From positions 124,001-188,000 of the forward strand of contig NZ_LECT01000038.1 in the NCBI RefSeq assembly GCF_001027925.1: a stretch of DNA of 64,000 nt, read 5' to 3'. A model generated the notes under the pieces. That model saw nothing but the letters and a program-made list of their open reading frames with translations. It was not told the origin of the DNA and did not search any database. This DNA is from Rhodopirellula islandica (GTDB lineage: Bacteria > Planctomycetota > Planctomycetia > Pirellulales > Pirellulaceae). The translations under genes were made by a program, and so were the position numbers. Shown here one piece after another: positions 26,998-35,986 of this stretch; positions within the stretch are counted from its first letter, which is position 1, and each line of letters starts with the position of its first letter.

Positions 26998-29900
26998 ATG
27001 GCATCCGTCACCAACGACACTCACGTCACTGACGATCGCACCTCATCCTTGATGAGTTGGCTGACACCAACGCGATTGCTCGCCTTGGCAGGATCGCTCA
27101 AATTCACCGTCGCTCTGTTCGCGATGTCGATTGTGCTGGTGTTGGTCGGCACGTTGGCGCAAGACGAAATGAACATGCAGGAAGTCAAACAACGGTACTT
27201 CCTCTCGTGGGTCGCTCCGTTGCACTTGGACGACTTTTTCCCGCAAGCCTTCTACCGTCACGCGCAGCCGATCCCGGGCATCCTGCCATTTCCCGGCGGA
27301 GCGATGATCGGAATGCTGCTGATGGTCAACCTGATTGCAGCCAAGATCACCCGGTTTCGCTTGCAAGCCAGCGGCGGACGCCTGGCGGCAGGGCTCGCAC
27401 TCTTGGTTGCCGGCATCCTCGTCGCCGGGGTCATCGTCTTCACCGGACACAATGACGACGGTCTGCAAGGCACGCCGCCGAGTTGGTTGTCTTACGATCG
27501 GCTGTGGGCGGTGGTCCTGGCAATCCTATCCATCAGTGCGGTCGCGACGGGCGTGATGGCTTCCTCGGTCAAACTCCCCAGCCTGCGTTGGCTGACGTAC
27601 TTCGTCACCGGAGCCTTGGCGTTGACGGTGTTGTATTGCTTGTTCACCGGAACCCGGATCGATGATCCCGGACTGCGAATCGTCTGGCAACTCGCCAAGG
27701 GCGTCGGAGCTGGCTTGATCATGTTGGTCGGATGCCAATTGGCATTTGGCAAACAAGGCGGCAACGTGCTGCTGCACCTCGGCGTTGGGTTGCTGATGTT
27801 CGGGCAGTTCGCGTTTGGTGACCGCCAAATGGAGCAACGCCTCAGCCTGGTCGAAGGGCAATCAACGAACACGTTTGTGAACTTGGACGAAGTCGAACTG
27901 CAGTTCATCCAAACGGAAGAGGAATTCCAAAACGTCGTCGCTGTTCCGGCTCAAAGATTGGCCGACGCCGCGTCGGCCAAGTCGACGATCGAGAACGATT
28001 CGCTGCCGGTCAAAATCAAGGTGCTCGACTACTTCGACAACGCTGGCATCCAAGACCGTCAGGACGACGATCCCGCTACCAAGGGAATCGGGCTGGAAGT
28101 TTCCGCTGTGGAACGTCCGAAATCGGGCGGCGCCGACATGGCAATGAACTTGCCCGCCGCTTATGTCGAACTGCTCGACCCCAAATCCGACGAATCGCTG
28201 GGGGTCTTCCTGGTCAGTCAATCCATCAACGACCGCGAAATGTTGGTCCCCGATGGAACGTCCAAAGACATGTTCGATTCCATCACCGTCGGTGAGAAAG
28301 AATACGAAATCGGATTGCGTTTGCACCGCGAAGTCAAACCGTACTGGGTTCAGCTCGAAGACGTTCGTCGGGTCAACTACAGCAACACCGACACACCGCG
28401 TGATTACTCTTCCTTCATCCGCATCGTCGACAGCGAAACCGGTGAAGATCGCAAGGAACGCGTTTGGATGAACAACCCGCTTCGCTATCGCGGCGAAACG
28501 TTCTATCAATCCAACTACACGCCACTTCCCGGTGGCAAGGAGCTGACCGGCATTCAAGTCGTCCGCAACTCCGGATGGCTGATCCCGTATGTCGCCTGCA
28601 GCATCACCGGGCTGGGAATGCTGGTCCACTTCTGGGGAACACTCACGCGATTCATCTCGCGTCGCCGACGTGAAAACGAACGAGCCTTGGCCGAATTCGG
28701 CAGCGAAGAATCGGATGGCGATTCCAAATTTGCAGAAGGCATGGAGGGCTCCGCCACCCCCGCGTCTCGGAAGAACCTGCCCGTCATCATTTATCTCGCG
28801 GCAATCGCGGCATTGGTCACCGTGATCCTCGCCCCCAGTGTCTCACTGAAGAACAAACTGAAGCCCGTTGACCGAGCCAGCGAATTCGATTTGGCGGCAC
28901 TCGGACGAATCCCCGTTCAATACGGGGGTCGCGTGATGCCGCTGGACGCCTATGCCCGGCAGACAATGAAAGCGATGACCAACAAGGATTCATTGCCACT
29001 GGATGCCGCCCCAAGTGAAATCAAAGATCGAGTCGAAACCAAAAAGCTGTCCGCGGTGCAGTGGCTGATGGAAGTCGCCATCGACGAACCAGCACTGCGT
29101 TACCTTCCAATGTTCCGCATCGATGCCGAAGAGATTCGTGCGGAACTGGACCTGGATCGCCGCGAGAGCAAACTCTATTCGTTGGACGAAATCGGCGAAA
29201 ACCTGGAGCGATTCACCAAGATGGTGAAGGACGCTCGCGAAAAAGAATCGCTGGACCAAGATTTCAAAGACAAGAAGGCGATTGAACTCGACATGCGAAC
29301 CCGGCAGTACACCGTTGCCGCCGCCGCGATGCGGTTGCCCGTTCCCGAAGACATTCCTGCGGAGTTCTTCCCTGAGGGCACCAATGAACAAACTCGCCAA
29401 TTGTTCGCGCTCCGTCAGCTGGAACGGCAAATGAACAGCCTGGCACAAATGCCGGCTCCGGCCATCATTCCGCCTTCCATGGAGCAAGCCACCGACAGCG
29501 AACAACAAGCCGACTGGACCGCGTTCGCACCCGCCTTTTTCAACATGGCCAAGAATGGCATCGCTCCCAAAGACAGCCAACCTGGCATTCGCACCTTTGG
29601 CGAATTGATTCGCGACTACGGTGACGGTGACCCCGCTGCGTTCAACGAAACCGTCGACGCGCACCTGGCCGCGGTGCAAGCTTACAAGGTGCCCGGCTAC
29701 GATCACTTTGCCGTGTCGCTGGAACAATGGCTGGGTGCCGCCAACCCAACCGCCATTGCCACGGGGCTCTATATCCTGGCGATCATCTTGGGGCTGATCT
29801 ACTTCGCAGTGGATTCGCCTCGACTTGGCAATGCGGTTTGGGGCACCATCGCGATCGCGTTTGTCATTCACACGATCGTGATTCTGTCTCGGGTGTACAT

Positions 29901-30651
29901 CACCGGTCGTGCCCCCGTCATCAACCTTTACTCTTCGGCCATCTTCATCGGCTGGGCAGCGGTGTTGTTCGGCTTGGTCGTGGAACGGATCTTCCGCTAC
30001 GGCACTGGCAACATGCTCGCCGCCGTCGCTGGCATGATGACTTTGCGAGTCGCTTACAACCTCACGCTGAACGTCGGCCAAGCCGAAACGATGGGCGTGC
30101 TGCAAGCGGTGCTCGACACCCAGTTCTGGCTCAGCACGCACGTGATCAGCGTTTCGCTCGGATACGTCGCGACGCTGGTCGCTGGCTTGCTCGGCATCGG
30201 GTACTTGATCTCCGGTTGGATCAACGCCAGCGATCGAGCCCGCCGCGATTTGTATCGCTGTGTTTACGGGGCCTCCTGCTTTGGCATCCTGTTCAGTTTC
30301 ATCGGCACCGTGCTCGGTGGGCTTTGGGCCGATGACTCGTGGGGCCGATTCTGGGGCTGGGACCCGAAAGAAAACGGAGCGCTGTTGATCGTGATCTGGA
30401 ACGCATTGATGCTCCACGCTCGCTGGGACGGCATGGTCAAAGCACGCGGGTTCGCCATCTTGGCCATCGGCGGCAACATCATCACCGCCTGGAGCTGGTT
30501 CGGCACCAACGAACTGGGCATTGGTCTGCACAGCTATGGTTTCACCGAAGGCATGCTTCGCAACCTCGCGATCTTCTTCGTCACCCAATTCGCGTTCATC
30601 GCCGCGGGTCTGCTCATTCCTCCACGAAACCCGCTCTCCGACGAGTCGTAA
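26998..30651 (+). CDS. CcsB(ResB)-CcsA fusion, system II cytochrome c maturation
   Basis: A 1217-residue polytopic protein that would bring haem across the membrane and ligate it to apocytochrome c. The N-terminal ResB/CcsB part (about residues 1-560) has several membrane segments and a long extracytoplasmic region ending 'WMNNPLRYRGETFYQSNYTP'. A second extracytoplasmic region with a Tyr/Arg-rich patch follows (residues 600-900). The CcsA part (from about 910) has the Trp-rich WWD motif 'WADDSWGRFWGWDPKENGAL' and conserved His in 'IGLHSYG' and 'FWLSTHVISVSLGYVAT'. Fused CcsBA proteins are known in several phyla, planctomycetes included. A lipoprotein gene precedes it. Confidence 0.93.
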   Translation: MASVTNDTHVTDDRTSSLMSWLTPTRLLALAGSLKFTVALFAMSIVLVLVGTLAQDEMNMQEVKQRYFLSWVAPLHLDDFFPQAFYRHAQPIPGILPFPGGAMIGMLLMVNLIAAKITRFRLQASGGRLAAGLALLVAGILVAGVIVFTGHNDDGLQGTPPSWLSYDRLWAVVLAILSISAVATGVMASSVKLPSLRWLTYFVTGALALTVLYCLFTGTRIDDPGLRIVWQLAKGVGAGLIMLVGCQLAFGKQGGNVLLHLGVGLLMFGQFAFGDRQMEQRLSLVEGQSTNTFVNLDEVELQFIQTEEEFQNVVAVPAQRLADAASAKSTIENDSLPVKIKVLDYFDNAGIQDRQDDDPATKGIGLEVSAVERPKSGGADMAMNLPAAYVELLDPKSDESLGVFLVSQSINDREMLVPDGTSKDMFDSITVGEKEYEIGLRLHREVKPYWVQLEDVRRVNYSNTDTPRDYSSFIRIVDSETGEDRKERVWMNNPLRYRGETFYQSNYTPLPGGKELTGIQVVRNSGWLIPYVACSITGLGMLVHFWGTLTRFISRRRRENERALAEFGSEESDGDSKFAEGMEGSATPASRKNLPVIIYLAAIAALVTVILAPSVSLKNKLKPVDRASEFDLAALGRIPVQYGGRVMPLDAYARQTMKAMTNKDSLPLDAAPSEIKDRVETKKLSAVQWLMEVAIDEPALRYLPMFRIDAEEIRAELDLDRRESKLYSLDEIGENLERFTKMVKDAREKESLDQDFKDKKAIELDMRTRQYTVAAAAMRLPVPEDIPAEFFPEGTNEQTRQLFALRQLERQMNSLAQMPAPAIIPPSMEQATDSEQQADWTAFAPAFFNMAKNGIAPKDSQPGIRTFGELIRDYGDGDPAAFNETVDAHLAAVQAYKVPGYDHFAVSLEQWLGAANPTAIATGLYILAIILGLIYFAVDSPRLGNAVWGTIAIAFVIHTIVILSRVYITGRAPVINLYSSAIFIGWAAVLFGLVVERIFRYGTGNMLAAVAGMMTLRVAYNLTLNVGQAETMGVLQAVLDTQFWLSTHVISVSLGYVATLVAGLLGIGYLISGWINASDRARRDLYRCVYGASCFGILFSFIGTVLGGLWADDSWGRFWGWDPKENGALLIVIWNALMLHARWDGMVKARGFAILAIGGNIITAWSWFGTNELGIGLHSYGFTEGMLRNLAIFFVTQFAFIAAGLLIPPRNPLSDES

Positions 30652-30655
30652 ATCG

Positions 30656-30784
30656 GTAGGCCAGGTTTTACCTGGCAACCACGCCGATGCTTTGGAACAA
30701 AGCGAGGCGTGTTCCCGGTCGGGCATGTCATTGACGTGGTAAATCGTCCAGCCAGTAACCATCGCCAGGTGGAACCTGGCCTAC
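30656..30784. repeat. Inverted repeat downstream of CcsBA
   Basis: Arms gtaggccaggttttacctgg (starting 30656) and a near-reverse complement at 30764-30784 flank about 87 bases with no gene. Each arm is itself a small palindrome (ccaggt/acctgg). It lies between two convergent genes (ends 30651 and 30803). Confidence 0.75.
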
Positions 30785-30802
30785 GGCGATGATTCCATCG
30801 CC

Positions 30803-31654
30803 TCATTCGCAACGAGAAAACACGTACTCGTTGCATCCCCAGCCCGATCCAACCGTCGTCAGGTTGTCGAGCACAAACCCTTTTTCACGCAGTGGCAGAA
30901 CGATGGCTTCTGGTTTGGCAACCTCAAACGGGAGGCCACCAATCCAATCGACCCAGTCATGCCAGGCGTTCATGCCGCGGTCAGACTTCTTCGCTCGCCA
31001 ATCCGCGAACGGCAGCGGGTTGCGGCCTCGAGCCAGCCTCGCCAGTGCGAACTTCAGTTCGTAGCAACCTGCGACCAGAACGACATACGCCGGACGTAAA
31101 AAGGCAGGCAGGCGATGATAACCTTGCTTGATCCGCAACCATCGTCGGCTCCCGCCACCTTGATCGTTGTAGATCGCAATCGCGTACTGACCACCAGGTG
31201 CGACCACCGATGAGGTTGCCTCGATCGCCGCGTTCATTTGGCCGGTGTGATGGAGCACTCCCCAACAGTAGACAACATCAAACGTCCCAAGCGAAGTCAA
31301 CCACTCCGCATCGAGCGCCGAGCCTTGCTGGACCTGCCATTGCTCAGCCACAGCCGAGTCCTCCGTGACCGCTCGATCGCGAAGCTCTCGAGTGCAAGCC
31401 ACGCTGTCATCGTCCAAATCCACGCTGACGACTTCGGCACCCATCGAAACAGCCGCCAAAGAAAACAGACCGCTGCCGGATCCAATGTCGAGGAACCGTT
31501 TGCCTGCCAGCGATTCCACTTGCAAGAGCGCCTTCAAAGAAGACGTTGCGTGCTGCAGCCGTTCGGTGTCAAACCGATCCAGAAACGACGCCCAGTTCTT
31601 GCCAAACGCGAACCGAGTTTCCGACTCTTCGACGAGCGTCACAGGCTCACTCAA
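30803..31654 (-). CDS. SAM-dependent class I methyltransferase
   Basis: A protein of about 283 residues with a Rossmann SAM site: motif I 'FLDIGSGSGLFSLAA', acidic motif II 'VVSVDLDDDS', and 'FDVVYCWGVLHHTGQM' as motif IV. The sequence resembles the UbiG/methyltransferase-11 type that acts on small molecules; no substrate can be named. TTG 31654 is preferred because GGAG lies eight bases upstream and it overlaps the purQ stop (TTGA). GTG 31663 is the other candidate. Overlap with purQ implies co-translation. Confidence 0.82.
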   Translation of the reverse strand: MSEPVTLVEESETRFAFGKNWASFLDRFDTERLQHATSSLKALLQVESLAGKRFLDIGSGSGLFSLAAVSMGAEVVSVDLDDDSVACTRELRDRAVTEDSAVAEQWQVQQGSALDAEWLTSLGTFDVVYCWGVLHHTGQMNAAIEATSSVVAPGGQYAIAIYNDQGGGSRRWLRIKQGYHRLPAFLRPAYVVLVAGCYELKFALARLARGRNPLPFADWRAKKSDRGMNAWHDWVDWIGGLPFEVAKPEAIVLPLREKGFVLDNLTTVGSGWGCNEYVFSRCE

Positions 31655-32481
31655 GCAAACCACTCCACCGCGTTTCGGAACATCTGCAATCCTTCGCCGT
31701 GCTCAGGCTGCTCTTTGCGACGAGTCCAAAACGGATGCTGAGTCGCGTCAATGTGACGCTCGGGGTGCGGCATCAAACCGAACACGCGGCCACTGGCATC
31801 ACACACTCCGGCCACGTTGGCATCACCACCGTTGGGGTTGATCGGGAACGGCAACGTTTCGGATTGGATCTCGCCCGATGGTTCGCAGTATCGCAGAGCC
31901 AGTCGTCCAGCCGATCGCAACTCTTCCAACACCTCCGCGTCGCGAGCGATGAACTTGCCTTCGGCGTGCGCCATTGGCAGGTACATCTGTTCGATGTCTC
32001 GCAGGAACACGCAAGGCGTTTTGTCGACGGCCAAATTCACCCAGCGGTCTTCGAATCGACCGTGATTGTTCCAAGTCAATGTGGCGGGTGGAATCGAGTC
32101 GTCCGCCGATTCGGCGGGTCCGCCTGCGGTTTGCAATTGCCCGACGCCACTGGTCAAAACGCCCAACCGCATCAGAACCTGCATCCCGTTGCAAATCCCC
32201 AGCACAAGATTGTCGCCGCTGTCGACGAAGTGATGCATCAAGTCACCCAGGTGCCGCCGCATCCGAGTCGCCAGAATTCGGCCGGCCGCGATGTCGTCGC
32301 CGTAGCTGAATCCACCGGGCAGACAGAGGATTTGGTAGCGGCTCGCCAAAGCCGCGTTTTCCATCAATCGCCCGACGTGGACGCGTTCAGCGACCGCGCC
32401 GGCCAACTCAAAAGCGTGAGCGGTTTCGACGTCGCAGTTGGTACCGGGAGCACGCAGGACAAGAACGCGAGGCTGAGGCAT
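31651..32481 (-). CDS. purQ: Phosphoribosylformylglycinamidine synthase, glutamine amidotransferase subunit
   Basis: Supplies ammonia from glutamine for the fourth step of purine synthesis. A class I glutamine amidotransferase of about 276 residues from ATG 32481, beginning 'PRVLVLRAPGTNCDVETAHA'. The oxyanion loop is 'CLPGGFSYGDDIAAGRI', the nucleophilic Cys is in 'VLGICNGMQVLMRLG', and the His/Glu pair is in the C-terminal 'GLMPHPERHID'. Seventeen in-frame codons upstream lack similarity. The synthetase subunit (purL) is not in the window, and the downstream methyltransferase overlap is unusual for a pur gene. Confidence 0.92.
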   Translation of the reverse strand: MPQPRVLVLRAPGTNCDVETAHAFELAGAVAERVHVGRLMENAALASRYQILCLPGGFSYGDDIAAGRILATRMRRHLGDLMHHFVDSGDNLVLGICNGMQVLMRLGVLTSGVGQLQTAGGPAESADDSIPPATLTWNNHGRFEDRWVNLAVDKTPCVFLRDIEQMYLPMAHAEGKFIARDAEVLEELRSAGRLALRYCEPSGEIQSETLPFPINPNGGDANVAGVCDASGRVFGLMPHPERHIDATQHPFWTRRKEQPEHGEGLQMFRNAVEWFA

Positions 32482-32691
32482 GGAAAAGCAGCTTTTCAGG
32501 CAGGTAGGTGAACAAAATCCAATCCGCAAAGCTTAGTTTTTCGGGTCAACGGTCGGAAGTGTGTGACCAACCACAGAACGGTTTTTTCAAGGGATGTCAC
32601 TCCGAAGGGTCAAAAGTAGCAGCAATCCGACAGCGAGGCTAAACTATTCAGGTTCGACCGCCGCTGCAGCCCTGATCACCGGAACCTTCGA

Positions 32692-33688
32692 TGGACCCCC
32701 TCGAGGAACTGATTCAACCGATCCGTCATTCACCGCAACTGCCGTTGTTGGTCGATCGTTTGACGCAGCAACTTCAAGCAGAACGCGACGCCGAGAGCGT
32801 TTCTATGACGAGATGACGCCCGAACAAAAGATCGAGTTCATCGATGGAGAGGTCGTTTTGCATTCCCCCGCTCGCAATCGTCACCTGGACGCCACGCTCA
32901 ATGCCGCAAAGCTGATCCACACCTTCGTGTCGCGTCATCGTTTAGGGACGGTCAAAACAGAAAAGTGCCTCTGCGTTTTTCCTCGAAACGATTACGAACC
33001 AGAGATCGTCTTTTTCGGCCCTGAAAAAACCTCCCAGTTCCAACCCGAGACGATGAAATTCCCGGTACCGGATTTAGCCGTGGAGGTTTTGTCATCCTCC
33101 ACCGAATCACGTGATCGCGGGGTCAAATTCGAAGACTACGCAGCCAACGGGGTCGGCGAATACTGGATCATCAACACCGAAGAAGCGACCATCGAACAAT
33201 TTGTTCTCGAAAAGGAGACCTACCATTTGCGAATGAAATCCTCCTCAGGACGCCTGGTCAGCAATGTCATCACCGGCCTGGAGATGGATGTCGAAGCCAT
33301 CTTCGACGACGAGAAAAACCTCGTGCACTCGCTCATATACTCACCGAAGGAACTACGAAACAATGATAGTCGCCTCATGGCCTGGACCGACGGCACCAGA
33401 GTAGAACAGTTGTCCCCAACTGTTCCGTCGAGCGTTTCTCCAACGCCAAGCCTTGTTGCCCCCCATCCCACTGCCAACCGCTCGCGTCACGCTGCTTCGA
33501 CGGCACTCACCCGTCACGCAAACATTTGGGGACAAATGTCCTACTCTGGTGTCGTTTTCAGGCCACAAAGGACGCGAAAAGCACGAAGTGGCAGTGATGG
33601 TCCGAATTCTTGGCGAATCCGGCTACACGGTGCCCCCGTGATTGCCAAGAACCGAACCGGGAACCAAGATGCGTGCTCTCTGTTGTAG
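32692..33688 (+). CDS. Uma2-family (PD-(D/E)XK) protein with probable N-terminal frameshift
   Basis: The domain in one frame runs 'YDEMTPEQKIEFIDGEVVLH' to 'EYWIINTEEATIEQFVLEK', with the family's 'PDLAVEVLSSSTESRDRGVK'. A different frame upstream, from ATG 32692, reads 'MDPLEELIQPIRHSPQLPLL' and 'TQQLQAERDA', a natural Uma2 N-terminus. It joins the main frame if one base is added near 32792 (gacgcc|gagagcg). Without the shift, translation can start only at ATG 32813 or from unrelated codons at 32594. After about 33350 the frame runs about 110 codons through palindromic repeats to a TAG, unlike the family end. The gene may be broken, or the sequence may carry an error. Uma2 proteins are abundant and of unclear function. 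Confidence 0.72.
33391..33554. repeat. Nested inverted repeat downstream of the Uma2 domain
   Basis: Left part: accagagtag (33395-33404) then a perfect 9-bp hairpin gaacagttg/caactgttc (33404-33425). Right part: hairpin acatttg/caaatgt (33522-33539) then ctactctggt (33541-33550). The outer arms are perfect reverse complements, so two hairpins sit inside a larger one. A copy of another 25-base repeat follows at 33602-33626. Confidence 0.7.
33602..33626. repeat. 25-base dispersed repeat, copy 1
   Basis: Bases 33602-33626 (beginning ccgaattcttggcgaatccg and ending gctac) are identical to 35945-35969. The core ttcttggcgaa contains a short palindrome. Confidence 0.85.
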
Positions 33689-33737
33689 CTCGGGGGCCCC
33701 CCTCGTTTGATACCGTTTTCGCCAATCGCTTTTGAAC

Positions 33738-35126
33738 ATGCTTCACGCCGAATCACTTCGTCAGGACCCCCGGATCGCACAAGCCAAGCAATTGATTGCC
33801 GAGGCGATGCGTGATCATTCCGCTTCCATGACGGATGTTTCGCCCAGCGATCCCGACCAATCGGCGAGCTACCAATCCCTGATCGACGGGTTCACCTCGG
33901 TCCGAGGCGGCCCACCCATCTGGCCCTACTTCGCGTCCGGACTCGGAAACGGTCCCTACGTCGAACTTGCCGACGGCAGCGTCAAACTGGATTTCATCGG
34001 CGGAATCGGCGTGCACGGCGGTGGTCACTCCAACCCCGACCTGGTTTCGGCCAGCATCGATGCGGCGATCGAAGACACGGTCATGCAGGGAAATCTGCAG
34101 CAGAACCCGGCCAGCGTCGAAATGATGCAGCGACTCGTCTCGCTCGCCTCCGAATCGGGAGCACCACTCGAACACGTGTTGCTTTCCACCAGCGGCGCGA
34201 TGGCCAACGAAAACGCATTGAAACTCGCGTTCCACCACCGACAGCCCGCCGACCGAATCATCGCCTTCGACAATGCCTTCGCCGGGCGATCGATTGCGTT
34301 AGCAGCCTTGACCGACCGACCCGCCTACCGAAACGGTTTGCCCGAAGCGATCCAAGTCGACTACTTGCCCTTCCTGCATCCAGACCATCCCGAGAAATCT
34401 CAGCGATGGGCCGTCGATGAATTGAAACGATTGCTCCAACGTTACCCAGGCAAGCACGCTGCTTTCTGGGCCGAACCGATCGCAGGCGAAGGCGGCTACT
34501 ACCCCGGCAGCCACGATTTCTTCACGGCATTGTGCGAGCCACTGCGAGAAGCCGGTGTGCCGGTCATCTTCGACGAGGTGCAAACGTTCTCGCGAACCAG
34601 CCGACCATTTGCGTTTCAACATTACGGCCTGGACCAGTTCGCGGACATCGTCACCGTTGGCAAAATCACTCAGGTCTGCGCGACGCTGTACCGAAACGAC
34701 TTCCACCCCAAGGCACCGATCCTCAGCCAAACGTTCACCGGATCGACGTCCGCGATTTCGACCGGACTGGCGACGTTGGATGCATTGCAATCCACCCATT
34801 GCTTCGGTGCGGACGGCGGAAACATGAAACGCCACGCCTACTTTGCCGAGCAACTTCAAAAGCTGGCCGAGAAATACCCCGGTTCGATTTCAGGTCCGTT
34901 CGGCGAAGGCATGATGATCGTGTTCACACCCGGCAAAGGCACACTCGATCACGCCAAGTTGCTGATGAACTTGATGTTCGAAGAAGGCTTGCTCGGATTC
35001 CTCTGCGGAGCCGAACCGGCGCGTTTGCGTTTCTTGCCGCCACCGATGATCACCACCACCGAACACATCGACGCTGCGATCAAGTTGCTCGACCGATCCC
35101 TCGAGAAGTTCGTTTCGCAAAAGTAA
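33738..35126 (+). CDS. Class III PLP-dependent aminotransferase
   Basis: A 462-residue fold-type I aminotransferase of the ornithine/acetylornithine/lysine group. PLP contacts are 'STSGAMANENALKLAFHH', 'VIFDEVQTFSRTSRPFAF' (Asp to the pyridine nitrogen), and the Schiff-base Lys in 'DIVTVGKITQVCATLY'. 'TFTGSTSAISTGLATLDAL' completes the site. L-lysine 6-transaminase or 4-aminobutyrate-type substrates are possible; the sequence alone does not settle which. ATG 33738 is taken, two codons after an in-frame TTG. No pathway partner is adjacent. Confidence 0.85.
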   Translation: MLHAESLRQDPRIAQAKQLIAEAMRDHSASMTDVSPSDPDQSASYQSLIDGFTSVRGGPPIWPYFASGLGNGPYVELADGSVKLDFIGGIGVHGGGHSNPDLVSASIDAAIEDTVMQGNLQQNPASVEMMQRLVSLASESGAPLEHVLLSTSGAMANENALKLAFHHRQPADRIIAFDNAFAGRSIALAALTDRPAYRNGLPEAIQVDYLPFLHPDHPEKSQRWAVDELKRLLQRYPGKHAAFWAEPIAGEGGYYPGSHDFFTALCEPLREAGVPVIFDEVQTFSRTSRPFAFQHYGLDQFADIVTVGKITQVCATLYRNDFHPKAPILSQTFTGSTSAISTGLATLDALQSTHCFGADGGNMKRHAYFAEQLQKLAEKYPGSISGPFGEGMMIVFTPGKGTLDHAKLLMNLMFEEGLLGFLCGAEPARLRFLPPPMITTTEHIDAAIKLLDRSLEKFVSQK

Positions 35127-35217
35127 GAATCGAACCGTAGTGGACGAAGCAATGAGTGGATCACAAAGCTTCATGACCAGCAGATTCGATCGCCTGAACG
35201 CGCACACCGTCCGGATG

Positions 35218-35637
35218 TCATTGGCCCTCTTCACTCCCCCGTGACAACCGCTGCTCAGCCTTGGCAAGTTCGTCGGTGAGCACAGCGACTATCTCTGGAT
35301 AAGAGAGATTCTTTCCTTCGTGGTACATTGAGACCGCCGCCAGAGCGTCTTCGTAGACATCACTGATCCGGAGGATGCTTTCGTCTTCCAATTCTTCTGG
35401 AAGGTTTTCTGTCGGCAGATACACGTGGGCTCGTAGCTCAGGATCAAGCAGCAAAGTCAACGCGAAATACCGGTGAGCAAAGGAAGCCCTATCCAGTCTG
35501 AATATCTCGTTCTGCCTGCTGAGGAAGTCAATTTCTTTTTTTGCGTCGCGGACTTTTAACCACAGGAAAGCCGAAGTGCAACCAAAGCATACAACCAAAA
35601 TTGCAAGCACTCCGGCCATGAACTTCTGTATTTTCAT
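35218..35637 (-). CDS. Small membrane-anchored coiled-coil protein of unknown function
   Basis: From ATG 35637 the product has about 139 residues with one N-terminal membrane segment ('FMAGVLAILVVCFGCTSAFL'), then a helical region ('DAKKEIDFLSRQNEIFRLD') and a charged C-terminus. A Cys-rich 'CFGC' lies inside the membrane stretch. The frame extends to 35700 but those residues look non-coding. No family recognised. The gene is somewhat AT-richer than its neighbours. Confidence 0.55.
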   Translation of the reverse strand: MKIQKFMAGVLAILVVCFGCTSAFLWLKVRDAKKEIDFLSRQNEIFRLDRASFAHRYFALTLLLDPELRAHVYLPTENLPEELEDESILRISDVYEDALAAVSMYHEGKNLSYPEIVAVLTDELAKAEQRLSRGSEEGQ

Positions 35638-35986
35638 CGAGCGGCCTATCAATCTGGAGTCGAGAAAAGAGTCAGGTGCGCAACGAACCAAAGACAGCAA
35701 GCTCGTCGTCAGTGATCACAAGGTGATTGTGTTGCGTTCGGTTTGTTAGTGATGGTCTTGGTTGTGGTTCAGCAAAAATCAGAGATGACGCGGGTCGACG
35801 ATAAAACCAGTTCGAATGTGCTGCCTTACAAACTACTGTTTCAGGTACTTCGCAGCAAAGTCTTCCGCGAATCCTCGGTAGTGCGGGGAGACTCGTAAGG
35901 ATCGCTCATAATGGAGGTGGGTGGGAGGAGCCTGATTCAAGGATCCGAATTCTTGGCGAATCCGGCTACGGAGATTGCGTTCCGGA
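35638..35986. other. Intergenic region with 25-base dispersed repeat copy 2 at 35945-35969
   Basis: This gap between two minus-strand genes holds no convincing frame. Its right end carries the second copy of the repeat found at 33602-33626, just past the stop of the phosphoesterase gene. Confidence 0.6.

Noticed and set aside
28990-30762. 590-codon frame antisense to CcsBA
   Set aside because: CcsBA has clear domains and WWD motif; the antisense frame is a codon-bias artefact with no recognisable domain.
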